Source: Clostridiales bacterium
GTDB taxonomy: Bacteria > Bacillota > Clostridia > Peptostreptococcales > Anaerovoracaceae
Reading direction: 5' to 3'
Assembly: GCA_022780965.1 (NCBI GenBank)
Contig: JALEUQ010000018.1
Location: forward strand, 1-35,305
Length of the DNA stretch: 35,305 bases
Of this stretch, positions 1-11,728 are shown piece after piece (the first letter of the stretch is position 1; each line of letters opens with the position of its first letter). A program made the translations under genes and the position numbers. Under the pieces are notes generated by a model. It ran no database searches. It was not told the DNA's origin and worked only from the letters and a program-made list of their open reading frames with translations.

Positions 1-561
1 CTGACCTACTCTTGTGTTTTCAACTGTGAAGTTGCACTTTCTTACAGGTGTGTAGATTGAATCTGTAGGGATTACAGAAATCGGAGTATTCTCATCCTTG
101 TTCATTTCGGATGGAACATATCCTCTGCCTCTTGCCAGATTGATCTCCATGATAAGTGTTGCGTTTTCTTCAAGAGTAGCAATGTGCAGATCAGGGTTCA
201 CGATTTCGATATCTGTGTCGCCCAGAATGTCTGCAGCAGTTACTTCCTTAGGTCCGATAGCGTTTATTAATACTTTTTTAGCATTTTCGTTATTCAGTTT
301 AACTGCCAGCTTCTTTAAGTTAAGAATGATTTCTGTTACGTCTTCCTTAACTCCCGGAATTGTTGAAAATTCGTGAAGAATACCGTCAATTTTTACTGAT
401 GTAACGGCTACGCCAGGCAGGGAGCTAAGAAGGATTCTTCTTAAGCTGTTTCCCAGAGTTGTACCATAACCTCTCTCAAGAGGCTCTACTACGAATTTCC
501 CGTAATTGGGGTCTTCGCTTGAACAAATATACTCGATTGTTGGCTTTTCGATTTCTATCAC
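1..561 (-). CDS. rpoA: DNA-directed RNA polymerase subunit alpha, N-terminal part (truncated by window edge)
   Basis: Read by eye on the minus strand (absent from the ORF track, GTG start): [60 protein letters not shown]...; AGGAGGG upstream; follows rpsD. Confidence 0.95.
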   Translation of the reverse strand, partial: MIEIEKPTIEYICSSEDPNYGKFVVEPLERGYGTTLGNSLRRILLSSLPGVAVTSVKIDGILHEFSTIPGVKEDVTEIILNLKKLAVKLNNENAKKVLINAIGPKEVTAADILGDTDIEIVNPDLHIATLEENATLIMEINLARGRGYVPSEMNKDENTPISVIPTDSIYTPVRKCNFTVENTRVGQ

Positions 562-608
562 TCGAAACCCTCCTTTTCATTCCATGGTAACAACGACTAG
601 CCGTTATA

Positions 609-1196
609 TTACTTAGAATATAATTCGACGATCAGGTGTTCTTCAACAGGAACATCAATCTGATCTCTTGTAGGTTCTGCGATAACTGTACCTTCAAGCT
701 TATCTCTGTTTACTGTGAGCCATGCAGGAATACCAACTTCCATGTCCTGAATCTCCTTGAACTTAGGTGACTTCAGGCTCTTTTCTTTTACTGCGATTAC
801 ATCGCCGGCCTTAACCAGATATGAAGGGATGTTTACCTTCTTGCCGTTTACTGTGAAGTGACCGTGGTTAACCAGCTGTCTAGCTTCTCTTCTTGTAGTT
901 GAGAGGCCCATTCTGTATACTACGTTGTCAAGTCTTTCTTCAAGCATGATCAGCAGGTTTTCACCAGTGATACCTGACTTCTTAGCAGCCTTGTCAAAAA
1001 GATTTCTGAACTGCTTTTCTTCTACACCGTAAATGAACTTAGCTCTCTGCTTTTCACGAAGCTGGAGACCATATTCGCTCATTTTTCTGTTTCCTCTGTT
1101 TGGAGTTCTCTTGGACTCCTTGAAAATTCCGAGATGGCTTGGGTCGATCTGAAGTGATCTGCATCTCTTAAGAATTGGATCTCTATTTACTGCCAT
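609..1196 (-). CDS. rpsD: 30S ribosomal protein S4
   Basis: [23 protein letters not shown]..., S4 domain; start moved in from the ORF-track start at 1217. Confidence 0.96.
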   Translation of the reverse strand: MAVNRDPILKRCRSLQIDPSHLGIFKESKRTPNRGNRKMSEYGLQLREKQRAKFIYGVEEKQFRNLFDKAAKKSGITGENLLIMLEERLDNVVYRMGLSTTRREARQLVNHGHFTVNGKKVNIPSYLVKAGDVIAVKEKSLKSPKFKEIQDMEVGIPAWLTVNRDKLEGTVIAEPTRDQIDVPVEEHLIVELYSK

Positions 1197-1217
1197 AGTA
1201 CTGTTCCTCCCTTCCAA

Positions 1218-1616
1218 TTAGACTCTTCTACGCTTAGGCGGTCTGCATCCATTGTGTGGAATTGGTGTGATGTCCTTAATCATAGTGATTTCAAGACCTA
1301 CTGCAGCCAGTGCTCTGATTGCAGCTTCTCTTCCGGATCCTGGACCCTTAACGTAAACTTCAACTGTCTTGAGGCCGTGCTCCATAGCGCCCTTTGCAGC
1401 TTCTTCTGCAGCGGACTGTGCAGCAAACGGAGTTGACTTTCTTGATCCCTTGAAGCCCAGGGAACCTGCGCTTGACCATGAAAGTGCATTACCCTGCATG
1501 TCAGTCAGGGTTACTAATGTATTGTTAAAGGTAGCCTGAATATGTGCCTGGCCTTTTTCAATATTTTTACGCTCTTTTCTCTTTTTTCTAACAGCTTTCT
1601 TAGCAGCTTTAGCCAT
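1218..1616 (-). CDS. rpsK: 30S ribosomal protein S11
   Basis: [43 protein letters not shown]... Confidence 0.98.
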   Translation of the reverse strand: MAKAAKKAVRKKRKERKNIEKGQAHIQATFNNTLVTLTDMQGNALSWSSAGSLGFKGSRKSTPFAAQSAAEEAAKGAMEHGLKTVEVYVKGPGSGREAAIRALAAVGLEITMIKDITPIPHNGCRPPKRRRV

Positions 1617-1631
1617 ATCACTCTACCTCCT

Positions 1632-2000
1632 TTACTTCTTCTTTCTACCTACAGTCTTTTTAGGACCTTTACGAGTTCTAGCGTTTGTCTTAGTCTTCTG
1701 TCCTCTAACAGGCAGACCTCTTCTGTGTCTGATACCTCTGTAGCATCCGATTTCCATTAATCTCTTAATGTTCAGGTTAACGTCTCTTCTCAGATCACCT
1801 TCTACCATGTAGTCGGATTCGATAACCTTTCTGATTTTACCGGCTTCATCTTCTGTAAGATCCTTAACTCTAGTGTCAGGATTGATGCCAGTCTTCTTTA
1901 AGATTTCTCTTGAAGTAGTCCAACCGATACCATAGATGTAGGTTAAACCAGCTTCGATTCTTTTTTCGTTTGGTAAGTCTACACCGGCAATTCTTGCCAT
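1632..2000 (-). CDS. rpsM: 30S ribosomal protein S13
   Basis: [26 protein letters not shown]...[24 protein letters not shown]. Confidence 0.98.
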   Translation of the reverse strand: MARIAGVDLPNEKRIEAGLTYIYGIGWTTSREILKKTGINPDTRVKDLTEDEAGKIRKVIESDYMVEGDLRRDVNLNIKRLMEIGCYRGIRHRRGLPVRGQKTKTNARTRKGPKKTVGRKKK

Positions 2001-2133
2001 ATTTTCCTCCTGTTCCCATCTTCCGTCACGCTGCCTTCATGTCTTACCGCATGGGGCGTAATATAAACGGGATGTGAAATAATTAATTGATATAACATTA
2101 GCGGGCATGCGCCCGTTAACCAACTATTGGTTC

Positions 2134-2259
<126 letters not shown>

Positions 2260-2481
2260 CTAAGCTTTACCTCTCCAGGTAATTCTACCTCTTGTAAGGT
2301 CGTATGGCGAAAGCTCAACCTTAACCTTATCTCCAGGTATTATTCTGATATAGTTTTGTCTGATTTTACCTGAAACATGTGCCAGTACCTGGTGTCCTGT
2401 TTCAAGTTCCACTATGAACATGGCATTTGGCTGTGCTTCAACAACCTTGCCTTCAGCCTCGATGACATCTTTTTTGGCCAT
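2260..2481 (-). CDS. infA: Translation initiation factor IF-1
   Basis: [47 protein letters not shown]. Confidence 0.98.
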   Translation of the reverse strand: MAKKDVIEAEGKVVEAQPNAMFIVELETGHQVLAHVSGKIRQNYIRIIPGDKVKVELSPYDLTRGRITWRGKA

Positions 2482-2498
2482 ATTACTCTACCTCGCAT

Positions 2499-3251
2499 TT
2501 ATTCGCCTAGTGTGAGCAGTTCGGGCTCACCGTCGGTTATTACTACTGTATTTTCATAATGCGCAGACAGTTTACCATCAATTGTGACAACTGTCCAGTC
2601 ATTTTGCAAAGTTTCAACCTGATAACCTCCCTGACAGATCATCGGCTCGACTGCGAAGGCCATACCCTTGGCAATTCGAGGTCCTCTGCCCGGTCTGCCG
2701 TAGTTTGGAATCTGAGGTTCTTCATGCATCTGCTGTCCAACCCCATGTCCAACGAAGTCTCTGATTACTGAAAATCCTCTGGACTCTGCATACTGCTGTA
2801 TGGCGTGTCCTATGTCGGAAATCCTGTATCCAGGCTTGCAGAACTCAAGTCCTGCGAAGAAACTTTCACGAGTTGTATCGATAAGTCTTTGTGCCTCATC
2901 GCTTACTTTGCCTACTGCATAAGTTCTTGCTGCATCACTTACATAGCCTTTGTATGTGCTTCCTACGTCGACGCTGACGATATCGCCTTCATTGATTACT
3001 CTCTTCTTTGAAGGAATGCCGTGTACAACTTCTTCGTTTATGGATACACATGCACTTGCCGGGAAACCGCCGTATCCCTTGAAAGTAGGAATCATCTTGT
3101 GTTTCCTGATAGTATCCTCAACAAATCTATCCACGTCCATGGTAGTCATGCCCGGCTTGATGAAGGTTTCAAGCTCTTTGAGAATGAAACCTGTCACCTT
3201 GCCTGATTCACGCATCAGATTTATTTCATTGTCTGATTTGATAATGATCAT
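2499..3251 (-). CDS. map: Type I methionyl aminopeptidase
   Basis: MIIIKSDNEINLMRESGKV..., GHGVGQQMHEEPQIPNYG; start at 3251, 1 nt after the adk stop. Confidence 0.95.
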   Translation of the reverse strand: MIIIKSDNEINLMRESGKVTGFILKELETFIKPGMTTMDVDRFVEDTIRKHKMIPTFKGYGGFPASACVSINEEVVHGIPSKKRVINEGDIVSVDVGSTYKGYVSDAARTYAVGKVSDEAQRLIDTTRESFFAGLEFCKPGYRISDIGHAIQQYAESRGFSVIRDFVGHGVGQQMHEEPQIPNYGRPGRGPRIAKGMAFAVEPMICQGGYQVETLQNDWTVVTIDGKLSAHYENTVVITDGEPELLTLGE

Positions 3252-3252
3252 A

Positions 3253-3897
3253 TTATTCACCCAGCCTGTCAGCAATTGCTGCGAATACGTCTTCGGCAGC
3301 TTTGCCTCCATCAATGTTAACGATGTTTCCGGCTTTCTCATAATAGTCAATCAGAGGCTTGGTTTCTCTGTTGTATACTTCTATTCTGTTTGAAGCCGTT
3401 TCTTCATTATCATCAGCTCTCTGAACAAGTTCTGCTCCGCAGTTGTCACAGATTCCTTCCTGTTTTGGCGGAATGTTTACAACGTGGAATGAAGCGCCGC
3501 AGCTCTTGCAGACTCTTCTTCCTGTAAGTCTTGCCATCAGGTCGTCTCTGCCAACCTCAATGTTCAGAACATGCTCGATTTTCCTTCCCTTTGATGCCAG
3601 GAACTCATCAAGCTTCTCAGCCTGAAATACTGTTCTAGGGAATCCATCCAGAAGGAATCCTTCCTTGCAGTCGTCTGCTGCAAGTCTGTCAGTTGCGATC
3701 TCTACTACCAGTTCATCCGGTACAAGTTCGCCTCTGTTCATGTATTCCTGCGCTCTTTTGCCAAGTTCAGTTCCGGCTTTGATATTTGCTCTAAAAATAT
3801 CGCCTGTCGAAATGTGAGGAACACCGTACTTTTCTACTATTCTAGCAGCCTGAGTGCCTTTGCCGGCTCCCGGAGGCCCTAACAATACTACATTCAT
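3253..3897 (-). CDS. adk: Adenylate kinase with zinc-type LID domain
   Basis: [30 protein letters not shown]...ICDNCGAEL (two CxxC pairs); GGAGG upstream of 3897. Confidence 0.96.
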   Translation of the reverse strand: MNVVLLGPPGAGKGTQAARIVEKYGVPHISTGDIFRANIKAGTELGKRAQEYMNRGELVPDELVVEIATDRLAADDCKEGFLLDGFPRTVFQAEKLDEFLASKGRKIEHVLNIEVGRDDLMARLTGRRVCKSCGASFHVVNIPPKQEGICDNCGAELVQRADDNEETASNRIEVYNRETKPLIDYYEKAGNIVNIDGGKAAEDVFAAIADRLGE

Positions 3898-3925
3898 CTG
3901 TATACCTCCAAATCTGCTCAAGACT

Positions 3926-5209
3926 TTATTTCAAGAAGCCTGAGTAGTTTCTCATTACCATCTGCTGTTCCAGTTTCTTCATTGTATCCAGCGCAACACC
4001 TACAGCGATCAGAAGTGAAGTTCCACCGAAGTGGAAGTTAAGTCCACCCATCTCACTTACTATAGTAGGAAGTATTGCTACTGCTGCGAGGAATACCGCT
4101 CCAACAAATGTGATTCTAGTCATTACTCTGCTAAGATATTCTTCAGTCGCTTTCCCCGGTCTGATACCCGGAATGAATCCTCCACTTGATTTCATGTTGG
4201 TTGCAACCTCATCAGGTTTGAATGTAACCGATGTGTAGAAATACGTGAAGAACATAATCAGTACTACGTTGATTACTGAATATACCCAGATACCCGGACT
4301 TCCGGAAGGCGACAGCCACTTTGCAATAAATGCTGACGCATCACTGTCTGCACTCATGAAGTATGTAATTGTCAGAGGGAACTGCAGGAATGCCATGGCG
4401 AAGATTACAGGAATTACTCCGGCCTGATTAACTCTGAGCGGAATATGTGTAGCCTGTCCGCCATACTGTTTCCTTCCTACAACTCTCTTGGCATACTGTA
4501 CAGGAATTCTCCTCTGTCCCTGCTGTATTTCGATAATGCCTACGATTACCAGAATACAGAATATTACGAAGAGAATAAGAGTTACAACACTCATTGTTCC
4601 TTCCTGCAGCTTGTTCCAGATTTCCTGGACTGCTGACGGAAGTCTGGCAATGATACCTGCGAAGATTATCAGCGAAATACCATTGCCTATACCATATTCA
4701 TTAATCTGCTCGCCCAGCCACATGAGGAATGCAGTACCGGCTGTGAGAACCAGCACGATAACTGTTACAGAGAACACGTCTGTGCTGATCAGTGCCTGTC
4801 TGAAAAGTCCTACAGACACGCCCACTGCCTGGATGACAGCCAGTGCAACCGTAAGATAACGGGTGTATGATGCCATCTTCTTCCTGCCTTCCATTCCTTC
4901 CTTGGACAGTCTTTCCAGTGAAGGGATGGCTATTGCCAGCAGCTGCATGATGATTGATGCAGTAATGTATGGTGTGATACTCAGTGCGAATATTGTAAAG
5001 TTGCTGAACGCACCGCCTGAGAACAGATTGAACAGAGCAAAGAGCCCGGTATCGCTATCGAAGGTCTGTGCCAGAACTTCTCTATCAATACCTGGAACCG
5101 GTATCTGCGCTCCGATTCTGAAGATAAGAAGCATCGCAAGTGTGAAGAGAATCTTCTTCCTTACGTCAGGTATGTTCCATGCCTTTGTTACTGTTCTCAG
5201 CATCTCCAT
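3926..5209 (-). CDS. secY: Protein translocase subunit SecY
   Basis: Multi-TM SecY signature ([26 protein letters not shown]); TAATG overlap with rplO. Confidence 0.97.
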   Translation of the reverse strand: MEMLRTVTKAWNIPDVRKKILFTLAMLLIFRIGAQIPVPGIDREVLAQTFDSDTGLFALFNLFSGGAFSNFTIFALSITPYITASIIMQLLAIAIPSLERLSKEGMEGRKKMASYTRYLTVALAVIQAVGVSVGLFRQALISTDVFSVTVIVLVLTAGTAFLMWLGEQINEYGIGNGISLIIFAGIIARLPSAVQEIWNKLQEGTMSVVTLILFVIFCILVIVGIIEIQQGQRRIPVQYAKRVVGRKQYGGQATHIPLRVNQAGVIPVIFAMAFLQFPLTITYFMSADSDASAFIAKWLSPSGSPGIWVYSVINVVLIMFFTYFYTSVTFKPDEVATNMKSSGGFIPGIRPGKATEEYLSRVMTRITFVGAVFLAAVAILPTIVSEMGGLNFHFGGTSLLIAVGVALDTMKKLEQQMVMRNYSGFLK

Positions 5210-5649
5210 TAGAGTACCTCTGCCTTTCCTCCTGCAGCTTCAATCTTTTCGATTGCAGACTTGCTGAACTTCTGAGCCTTAACTGTCAGGGCCTTCTCAA
5301 GTGTTCCGTTACCAAGAATCTTGATACCGTCCTTAACCTGCTTAGCCATACCAGTTTCAATAATCAGCTCAGGAGTTACTTCTGTACCTGCTTCGAATCT
5401 GTTCAGCTCTTCTACGTTAATTGCAGTGTATTCTGTTCCGAAGAGATTAGTGAATCCTCTCTTAGGAATTCTTCTGTAAAGAGGCATCTGGCCGCCTTCG
5501 AATCCGAGTCTTACGCCACCGCCGCTTCTTGACTTCTGTCCGTTCATACCTCTGCCGGCAGTCTTACCCTGACCGGTAGCTGTACCGCGGCCCTTTCTCT
5601 TAGGTGCCTTAGTTGCACCCGGAACCGCTCTTAATTCATGCAGTTTCAT
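5209..5649 (-). CDS. rplO: 50S ribosomal protein L15
   Basis: [44 protein letters not shown]. Confidence 0.97.
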   Translation of the reverse strand: MKLHELRAVPGATKAPKRKGRGTATGQGKTAGRGMNGQKSRSGGGVRLGFEGGQMPLYRRIPKRGFTNLFGTEYTAINVEELNRFEAGTEVTPELIIETGMAKQVKDGIKILGNGTLEKALTVKAQKFSKSAIEKIEAAGGKAEVL

Positions 5650-5666
5650 TTATTGCACCTCCTGTC

Positions 5667-5849
5667 CTACAGCTCTTCAACTGTTAAAAGATGCGAAACC
5701 TTGTTTACTGCTCCTCTTGTTACAGGAGAATCAACAAGTTCAACTGACTGGTGCATCTTCTTCAGTCCTAACGCTTCAACAACCTTTCTCTGCTTAGGGG
5801 AAGCGCCAATAACACTCTTTGTTAAAGTGACTTTAATCATTTTAGCCAT
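5667..5849 (-). CDS. rpmD: 50S ribosomal protein L30
   Basis: [37 protein letters not shown]. Confidence 0.96.
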   Translation of the reverse strand: MAKMIKVTLTKSVIGASPKQRKVVEALGLKKMHQSVELVDSPVTRGAVNKVSHLLTVEEL

Positions 5850-5862
5850 TGTTTCTTCCTCC

Positions 5863-6366
5863 TTATCCTAAGATTTCCTCTACTGTCTTGCCTCTTTTTC
5901 TTGCAACTTCTTCAGCAGTTGTAAGAGTCTTAAGGCCTTCCAGTGCAGCATATGCCATGTTTCCGGTGTTGTTTGATCCGATTGATTTAGCTCTTACGTC
6001 CTTAACACCTGCAGCTTCCAGTACTGTACGAACTGATGAACCTGCGATTACTCCTGTACCTGGAGCAGCCGGCATGAGCAGAACCTTGCCTGCTCCAAAG
6101 ATGCCCATGTTTCTGTGAGGAATTGTTGTTCCAACTGTAGGAACTGTGATTAAGTTCTTCTTTGCATCTTCTGTAGCTTTTCTTACAGCTTCAGGAATTT
6201 CGATAGCCTTTCCGAGGCCTACGCCAACATGACCGGCGCCGTCACCAACAACAACAGTAACTGAGAATCTCATGTTTCTGCCGCCCTTTACAGTCTTGGC
6301 TACACGTCTGATGTTAACGATAGTTTCGTTTAAGTCCAGCTTTGATGCATCTATTGTATTACGCAT
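5863..6366 (-). CDS. rpsE: 30S ribosomal protein S5
   Basis: [37 protein letters not shown]. Confidence 0.97.
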   Translation of the reverse strand: MRNTIDASKLDLNETIVNIRRVAKTVKGGRNMRFSVTVVVGDGAGHVGVGLGKAIEIPEAVRKATEDAKKNLITVPTVGTTIPHRNMGIFGAGKVLLMPAAPGTGVIAGSSVRTVLEAAGVKDVRAKSIGSNNTGNMAYAALEGLKTLTTAEEVARKRGKTVEEILG

Positions 6367-6378
6367 TCATTTACCTCC

Positions 6379-6744
6379 TTAGAATTTCAGACCTGCTTCA
6401 CGAGCACTGTCAGCAAGTTCCTTTACTCTTCCGTGATAAAGGAATCCGCCTCTGTCAAAAGTAACTTCTTCAATGCCCTTTGCCAGTGCTCTCTTAGCGA
6501 TAGCTTCACCTACTGCCTTAGCAGCATCCTTGTTTCCACCGTATTCAACAGTTGCCTTAAGTTCTTTGTCAACAGTTGAAGCTGAAGCAAGTGTAACTCC
6601 GTTAACATCGTCAATAATCTGACATGAAATATTCTTGTTGCTTCTGAAAACTGCGAGTCTAGGTTTCTCAGGAGTGCCAGCAAGATTTCTTCTAATTCTC
6701 TGGTGTCTGATGACACGCTTGTCATTTCTGCTTTCTTTAGCCAT
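6379..6744 (-). CDS. rplR: 50S ribosomal protein L18
   Basis: [31 protein letters not shown]. Confidence 0.97.
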   Translation of the reverse strand: MAKESRNDKRVIRHQRIRRNLAGTPEKPRLAVFRSNKNISCQIIDDVNGVTLASASTVDKELKATVEYGGNKDAAKAVGEAIAKRALAKGIEEVTFDRGGFLYHGRVKELADSAREAGLKF

Positions 6745-6762
6745 TTTACTTTACTCCTTTCC

Positions 6763-7299
6763 TTATGCTCCAGTTTTACCTTCTTTTCTGCGAATAACTT
6801 CACCATCGTACTTGATACCCTTGCCTTTGTAAGGTTCAGGAACTCTCCACTTTCTGATGTTCGCAGCATAGTTTCCTACGAAAGCCTTATCGATGCCCTT
6901 AACGATTACTGTTGTAGCATCCGGTACTTCTGTAGTAATTCCTTCAGGGTCCGGCATTTCAACTGGATGTGAGTATCCAAGGTTCATTACCAGAGTGTTT
7001 CCCTTCTTTTCTGCCTTGTAACCAACGCCTACGAGGATGAGCTTCTTCTCATAGCCCTTAGTTACGCCTTCTATCATGTTGTTGATGAGAGTTCTTGCCA
7101 GTCCGTGCTGTGATCTGTACTCTTTAGCATCAGAATCTCTTGAAACTGTAATAACTCCATCATTAATTTCGATGTTCAGCAGCGCGCTGATTGCTTCCTG
7201 CAGTTCGCCTTTTGGTCCCTTTACTGAAACAACGTTGTTGTCAATTGAGACTTCTACGCCGGCAGGAATAGTGATTGGTCTGATACCGATTCTTGACAT
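6763..7299 (-). CDS. rplF: 50S ribosomal protein L6
   Basis: [17 protein letters not shown]...[24 protein letters not shown]. Confidence 0.97.
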   Translation of the reverse strand: MSRIGIRPITIPAGVEVSIDNNVVSVKGPKGELQEAISALLNIEINDGVITVSRDSDAKEYRSQHGLARTLINNMIEGVTKGYEKKLILVGVGYKAEKKGNTLVMNLGYSHPVEMPDPEGITTEVPDATTVIVKGIDKAFVGNYAANIRKWRVPEPYKGKGIKYDGEVIRRKEGKTGA

Positions 7300-7311
7300 T
7301 CTATTTACCTC

Positions 7312-7710
7312 CTACCATACGTAACAAATTACTTCACCGCCGATGCCCAGCTTTCTGGCTTCCTTATCGCTGATAACACCCTTTGATGTTGAGATGATAG
7401 CGATACCGAGTCCGCCCAGAACTCTTGGCAGTTCATTAGCCTTAGCATATGACTTAAGGCCTGGCTTTGAAATCTTTCTGATTCCGCTGATTACTCTTTC
7501 CTTATCAGCGCCGTACTTCATAGTGATCTTGATGATACCCTGCTTGTTGTCTTCGATAACTTCGAAGTCAGTAATGTATCCCTCTTCCTTAAGGATACCG
7601 GCAATTGATTTCTTCATCTTTGATGCAGGGATTTCTACTGTTGCATGACCTGCAGTATTTGCATTTCTGATTCTAGTAAGCATATCTGCAATTGGATCAG
7701 TCATAGTCAT
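7312..7710 (-). CDS. rpsH: 30S ribosomal protein S8
   Basis: [16 protein letters not shown]...[33 protein letters not shown]. Confidence 0.97.
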   Translation of the reverse strand: MTMTDPIADMLTRIRNANTAGHATVEIPASKMKKSIAGILKEEGYITDFEVIEDNKQGIIKITMKYGADKERVISGIRKISKPGLKSYAKANELPRVLGGLGIAIISTSKGVISDKEARKLGIGGEVICYVW

Positions 7711-7807
7711 TTTTCTGTTTCTCCTTCCTCCACCAGTATAGCTGCCCTGTCACCTGTTTCGGTGACCGGCACGCTACTTAATGGATAGTAGTTCTAACTT
7801 ATTATAT

Positions 7808-7993
7808 TTACCAGCTTGCTTTTCTAACGCCTGGGATTTCACCCTTGTAAGCCAGTTCTCTGAAGCAGATACGGCAGATTCCGTACTTTCTCAGTACTGA
7901 ATGAGGTCTTCCGCATACTCTGCATCTTGTGTATGCACGAGTTGAAAACTTAGGTTTTCTCTGCTGCTTAACTTTAAGAGATTTTTTAGCCAT
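7808..7993 (-). CDS. rpsZ: 30S ribosomal protein S14 type Z (zinc form)
   Basis: [61 protein letters not shown] (61 aa, two CxxC); ORF-track start is too far upstream. Confidence 0.95.
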   Translation of the reverse strand: MAKKSLKVKQQRKPKFSTRAYTRCRVCGRPHSVLRKYGICRICFRELAYKGEIPGVRKASW

Positions 7994-8003
7994 TGTGTTC
8001 CTC

Positions 8004-8546
8004 CTATTTCTCGAATGGCAGTCCAAGGCCAGCCAGCAGAGCTGCTGCTTCTTCATCTGTCTTTGCAGTTGTAGTGAATACAATGTTCATTCCCTTAATT
8101 TTGTCAACCTTATCATAGTTGATTTCTGGGAAGATGAGCTGTTCCTTAAGACCCATTGAGTAGTTGCCTCTTCCGTCAAATGAATTCTTGCTAACACCCT
8201 TGAAGTCTCTTAATCTTGGAAGAGCGATATTGAAGAGCTTGTCAACAAACTCATACATGTTGTCGCCTCTTAAAGTAACCTTAGCTCCAACAGGCATGCC
8301 CTGTCTAACCTTAAAGTTAGCGATTGACTTTCTTGCCTTAGTGATTACTGGTCTCTGTCCTGAAATCAGACCGATTTCTTCAACAGCACTTTCCAGAATC
8401 TTTGAGTTTTCCTTAGCTTCGCCAAGACCCATGTTGATTGTAACCTTTTCAAGCTTAGGAACCTGCATTACGTTCTTATACTTGAACTGGTCCATTAACT
8501 TGTTGAACACTTCATTCTTGTAAGTTTCCTTTAATCTTGCAGTCAA
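8004..8546 (-). CDS. rplE: 50S ribosomal protein L5
   Basis: [36 protein letters not shown]. Confidence 0.97.
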   Translation of the reverse strand: MTARLKETYKNEVFNKLMDQFKYKNVMQVPKLEKVTINMGLGEAKENSKILESAVEEIGLISGQRPVITKARKSIANFKVRQGMPVGAKVTLRGDNMYEFVDKLFNIALPRLRDFKGVSKNSFDGRGNYSMGLKEQLIFPEINYDKVDKIKGMNIVFTTTAKTDEEAAALLAGLGLPFEK

Positions 8547-8563
8547 AACCGTCTCCTCCTTTC

Positions 8564-8869
8564 CTAGTCAATTACGGCGCCAGTCTTCTTAGCTACTCTG
8601 ACTTTTCTGCCGTTTTCTACTTTGTAACCAATCTTAGTTGGTGCCTTTGCTTTAGCGTCATAGTAAGCAACGTTTGATACATCGATTGCACCTTCCTGAT
8701 GCTTGATTTCAGCAGCTGCAGTCTGAGTCTGCTTCTGGTGCTTAGTCTGAATGTTGATGCCTTCTACGATAACTTTGCCTTCTTTTGGCATTGCCTTTAA
8801 TACTCTACCAGTCTTTCCCTTGTCCTTACCAGTGAGTACTATTACTGTGTCATTCTTTTTAATCTTCAT
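8564..8869 (-). CDS. rplX: 50S ribosomal protein L24
   Basis: [39 protein letters not shown]. Confidence 0.97.
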   Translation of the reverse strand: MKIKKNDTVIVLTGKDKGKTGRVLKAMPKEGKVIVEGINIQTKHQKQTQTAAAEIKHQEGAIDVSNVAYYDAKAKAPTKIGYKVENGRKVRVAKKTGAVID

Positions 8870-8880
8870 TACATGACCTC

Positions 8881-9249
8881 CTATAATACTTCTGGTGCCA
8901 GGGATACAATCTTCATGAATCCTTTGTCTCTCAGTTCTCTTGCAACCGGTCCAAAGATACGAGTTCCAACTGGCTGTAAATCGTCTTTAATAACTACTGC
9001 TGCGTTCTGGTCGAACTTAACGTAGCTACCATCTGCTCTTCTGGCACCATGCTTAGTTCTAACTACAACAGCTCTGACAACGTCACCCTTCTTTACTGTA
9101 CCGCCTGGAGTTGCATCCTTAACTGCGCATACGATAACATCGCCGATATTTGCATACTGACGGCTTGTACCGCCCAGAATTCTAATACAAAGAAGTTCCT
9201 TAGCTCCGGAGTTGTCAGCAACCCTTAATCTAGTTTCTGTCTGAATCAT
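8881..9249 (-). CDS. rplN: 50S ribosomal protein L14
   Basis: [27 protein letters not shown]. Confidence 0.98.
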   Translation of the reverse strand: MIQTETRLRVADNSGAKELLCIRILGGTSRQYANIGDVIVCAVKDATPGGTVKKGDVVRAVVVRTKHGARRADGSYVKFDQNAAVVIKDDLQPVGTRIFGPVARELRDKGFMKIVSLAPEVL

Positions 9250-9262
9250 TTAGGTGCCCTCC

Positions 9263-9523
9263 TTACTTAACCTTTTCGATAATGTTAACAAGTCTCCATC
9301 TCTTGTCCTTTGAAAGAGGTCTTGTTTCCATAATTCTAACTGTATCGCCAATATTGCATTCATTGTTTTCATCGTGAGCCTTAAACTTAACAGTTCTCTT
9401 TACAGCCTTACCATAAAGTGAATGTCTTACGAAGTCTTCACATGCAACAACAACAGTCTTATCCATCTTGTCACTTACAACAACGCCAACTCTTGTCTTT
9501 CTTCTGTTTCTTTCAACTGCCAT
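9263..9523 (-). CDS. rpsQ: 30S ribosomal protein S17
   Basis: [34 protein letters not shown]. Confidence 0.97.
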   Translation of the reverse strand: MAVERNRRKTRVGVVVSDKMDKTVVVACEDFVRHSLYGKAVKRTVKFKAHDENNECNIGDTVRIMETRPLSKDKRWRLVNIIEKVK

Positions 9524-9540
9524 AACACATCCTCCTTTCT

Positions 9541-9744
9541 TTAGCTGTTAACCTTCTCAAGTTCTTTTTCTCTGATAATGGTCTTGATTCTTGCAATATC
9601 TCTCTTTGTTTCTCTCAGTTTAACCGGATTTTCAAGCTGTCCTGTAACGTGCTGGAATCTCAGATTGAAGAGATCCTTCTTCATCTTTAACAGTTCTGCG
9701 TTCAGTTCCAGTTCTGACATTTCTCTGATCTTGTTTAATTCCAT
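9541..9744 (-). CDS. rpmC: 50S ribosomal protein L29
   Basis: [36 protein letters not shown]. Confidence 0.96.
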   Translation of the reverse strand: MELNKIREMSELELNAELLKMKKDLFNLRFQHVTGQLENPVKLRETKRDIARIKTIIREKELEKVNS

Positions 9745-10175
9745 TATTCTTCACCACCCTTTTCTGTCTTTTCTGCGATGGCAAATTTGCAACCAACCGG
9801 CAGCTTGTGTGATGCAAGTCTCATAGCTTCTCTAGCCTGAGCTTCTGTAACGCCTTCGATTTCGAACATTACTCTGCCTGGTTTAACTACTGCTACCCAA
9901 TATTCAGGAGCACCTTTACCGGAACCCATACGAACGCCGGCAGGCTTCTTTGTTACTGATTTATGAGGGAAGATTTTGATGTAAACCTTACCGCCTCTCT
10001 TAACAGATCTTGTCATTGCTACTCTGGCTGCTTCAATCTGGTTTGAAGTAATCCATCCACATTCAGTAGCAACAAGGCCATAATCGCCATAAGTGATTGT
10101 ATTGCCCTTAATAGCTTTGCCCTTCATTCTGCCTCTGTGGACTCTTCTGTGTTTAACGCGCTTTGGCATTAACAT
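9744..10175 (-). CDS. rplP: 50S ribosomal protein L16
   Basis: [21 protein letters not shown]...[19 protein letters not shown]; start could be the second ATG at 10169. Confidence 0.97.
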   Translation of the reverse strand: MLMPKRVKHRRVHRGRMKGKAIKGNTITYGDYGLVATECGWITSNQIEAARVAMTRSVKRGGKVYIKIFPHKSVTKKPAGVRMGSGKGAPEYWVAVVKPGRVMFEIEGVTEAQAREAMRLASHKLPVGCKFAIAEKTEKGGEE

Positions 10176-10200
10176 AATGTTGTCCTCCTTTCACCAATGT

Positions 10201-11067
10201 CTATTCTTCAGCTTCTGCTGTCTCAACTACTGCTTCAGGAGCTTCTGCTGCAGGTTCAGCAACCTTAGTCTTGCGGATTCTCTGGTTAACTGCCTTAGGC
10301 GCAACATCTGCTCTATCGTTTCTTCTGTCGTCTCTTCTAGGTCTTCTGTCGCCTTCTCTTCTTGGTCTTCTGTCGCCTCTCTTCTTGCCGTTTCTTCTTT
10401 CTTCCTTTTCTTCAGGAACAGCAGGTTTCAGGCCCTTGTCAAGGATTTCGCCATGGTTGATCCATACCTTGATTCCCAGCTTACCGTAAGTAGTGTCAGC
10501 TTCTGCGAAACCATAGTCGATATCAGCTCTCAGTGTATGAAGAGGAACATTACCTTCACTGTACTTCTCTGAACGAGCGATTTCTGCTCCGCCCAGTCTG
10601 CCTGAAGCCAGAACCTTGATTCCCTTAGCTCCGCTCTTCATTGTTCTGCCGATAGCCTGCTTCATAGCTCTTCTGAATGAAACTCTTCTTTCGAGAGCCT
10701 GTGCAATGCTTTCTGCTGTCAGCTGAGCGTCCAGTTCTGCTCTTCTTACTTCCTTGATCTCGATTACTACTGTCTTGCCAGTCATCTTCTCGAGTTCAGC
10801 CTTAAGTTCGTCGATGCCTGCGCCTGAACGTCCGATAACCATTCCTGGCTTAGCAGTCATAACGATAACCTTCAGCTTGTTTTCTGCTGCTCTTTCGATT
10901 GCTACCTTAGCAACTCCTGCAGCGTATAATTTTCCTTTTACGTAATTTCTAACCTGATTGTCTTCAATAAGATAGTCAGCAAACTTGTTCTTGTCAGCAT
11001 ACCACTTTGAATCCCAATCCTGGATTACGCCTACTCTCAGTCCATGAGGACTTACTTTCTGACCCAT
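10201..11067 (-). CDS. rpsC: 30S ribosomal protein S3 with Arg-rich C-terminal extension
   Basis: [33 protein letters not shown]..., KH domain [11 protein letters not shown]; extra tail [34 protein letters not shown]... Confidence 0.97.
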   Translation of the reverse strand: MGQKVSPHGLRVGVIQDWDSKWYADKNKFADYLIEDNQVRNYVKGKLYAAGVAKVAIERAAENKLKVIVMTAKPGMVIGRSGAGIDELKAELEKMTGKTVVIEIKEVRRAELDAQLTAESIAQALERRVSFRRAMKQAIGRTMKSGAKGIKVLASGRLGGAEIARSEKYSEGNVPLHTLRADIDYGFAEADTTYGKLGIKVWINHGEILDKGLKPAVPEEKEERRNGKKRGDRRPRREGDRRPRRDDRRNDRADVAPKAVNQRIRKTKVAEPAAEAPEAVVETAEAEE

Positions 11068-11084
11068 TTATGAAACCTCCTATC

Positions 11085-11417
11085 TTATTCCTTTTCCTTC
11101 AGAGTAACGTTAACGTGACTGCTTCTCTTAAGGATGATTGATGCTCTACCCTGTGATCCAGCGCGCCATCTCTTCATAGTTGGTCCCTGGTTGATGCAGA
11201 TTTCTGCAACATAAAGGTTGTCAGTATCCATTTCCTTAACGTCTGCATTTGCAGCAGCTGATTTTACAACCTTCTCAACGATTTCAGCTCCCTTGCCAGG
11301 AGTGAACTTTAAGATGTTCAATGCCTCGTCTAAATCTTTTCCTCTTACTAAGTCAGCAACAGGCTTAAGCTTGATAGGAGACATTCTTACGTACTTTGCA
11401 ATTGCTTTTGCTTCCAT
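11085..11417 (-). CDS. rplV: 50S ribosomal protein L22
   Basis: AKYVRMSPIKLKPVADLVRGKDLDEALNIL. Confidence 0.97.
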   Translation of the reverse strand: MEAKAIAKYVRMSPIKLKPVADLVRGKDLDEALNILKFTPGKGAEIVEKVVKSAAANADVKEMDTDNLYVAEICINQGPTMKRWRAGSQGRASIILKRSSHVNVTLKEKE

Positions 11418-11436
11418 TTCTAATTATCTCCTTTTC

Positions 11437-11709
11437 TTACTTTGATTTCTTATCAGCAGCGTGACCTCTGTAGTTTCTGGTTGGAGCAAATTCTCCAAGT
11501 CTGTGACCTACCATGTCTTCTGTGATGTATACAGGCACGTGCTTCTTACCGTCATGAACGGCGATTGTATGTCCCACCATCTGTGGGAATATTGTTGAAG
11601 GTCTTGACCAAGTCTTGATTACTTTCTTTTCGTTGGCTGCGTTCATCTCTTCGATGGCTCTGAGCAGCTTCTCGTTTACGAAAGGACCCTTTTTAAGTGA
11701 TCTTCCCAT
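11437..11709 (-). CDS. rpsS: 30S ribosomal protein S19
   Basis: [19 protein letters not shown]...[23 protein letters not shown]. Confidence 0.98.
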   Translation of the reverse strand: MGRSLKKGPFVNEKLLRAIEEMNAANEKKVIKTWSRPSTIFPQMVGHTIAVHDGKKHVPVYITEDMVGHRLGEFAPTRNYRGHAADKKSK

Positions 11710-11728
11710 TATCTATGCTCCTTCCTGA

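Noticed and set aside
98-376. 92-codon + strand ORF near window start
   Set aside because: Antisense to rpoA, which is clearly real on the minus strand.
562-608. Regulatory hairpin between rpsD and rpoA
   Set aside because: Only a 4-bp stem (AACG/CGTT); not distinguishable from chance.
2950-3393. 147-codon + strand ORF
   Set aside because: Antisense to map/adk, no support.
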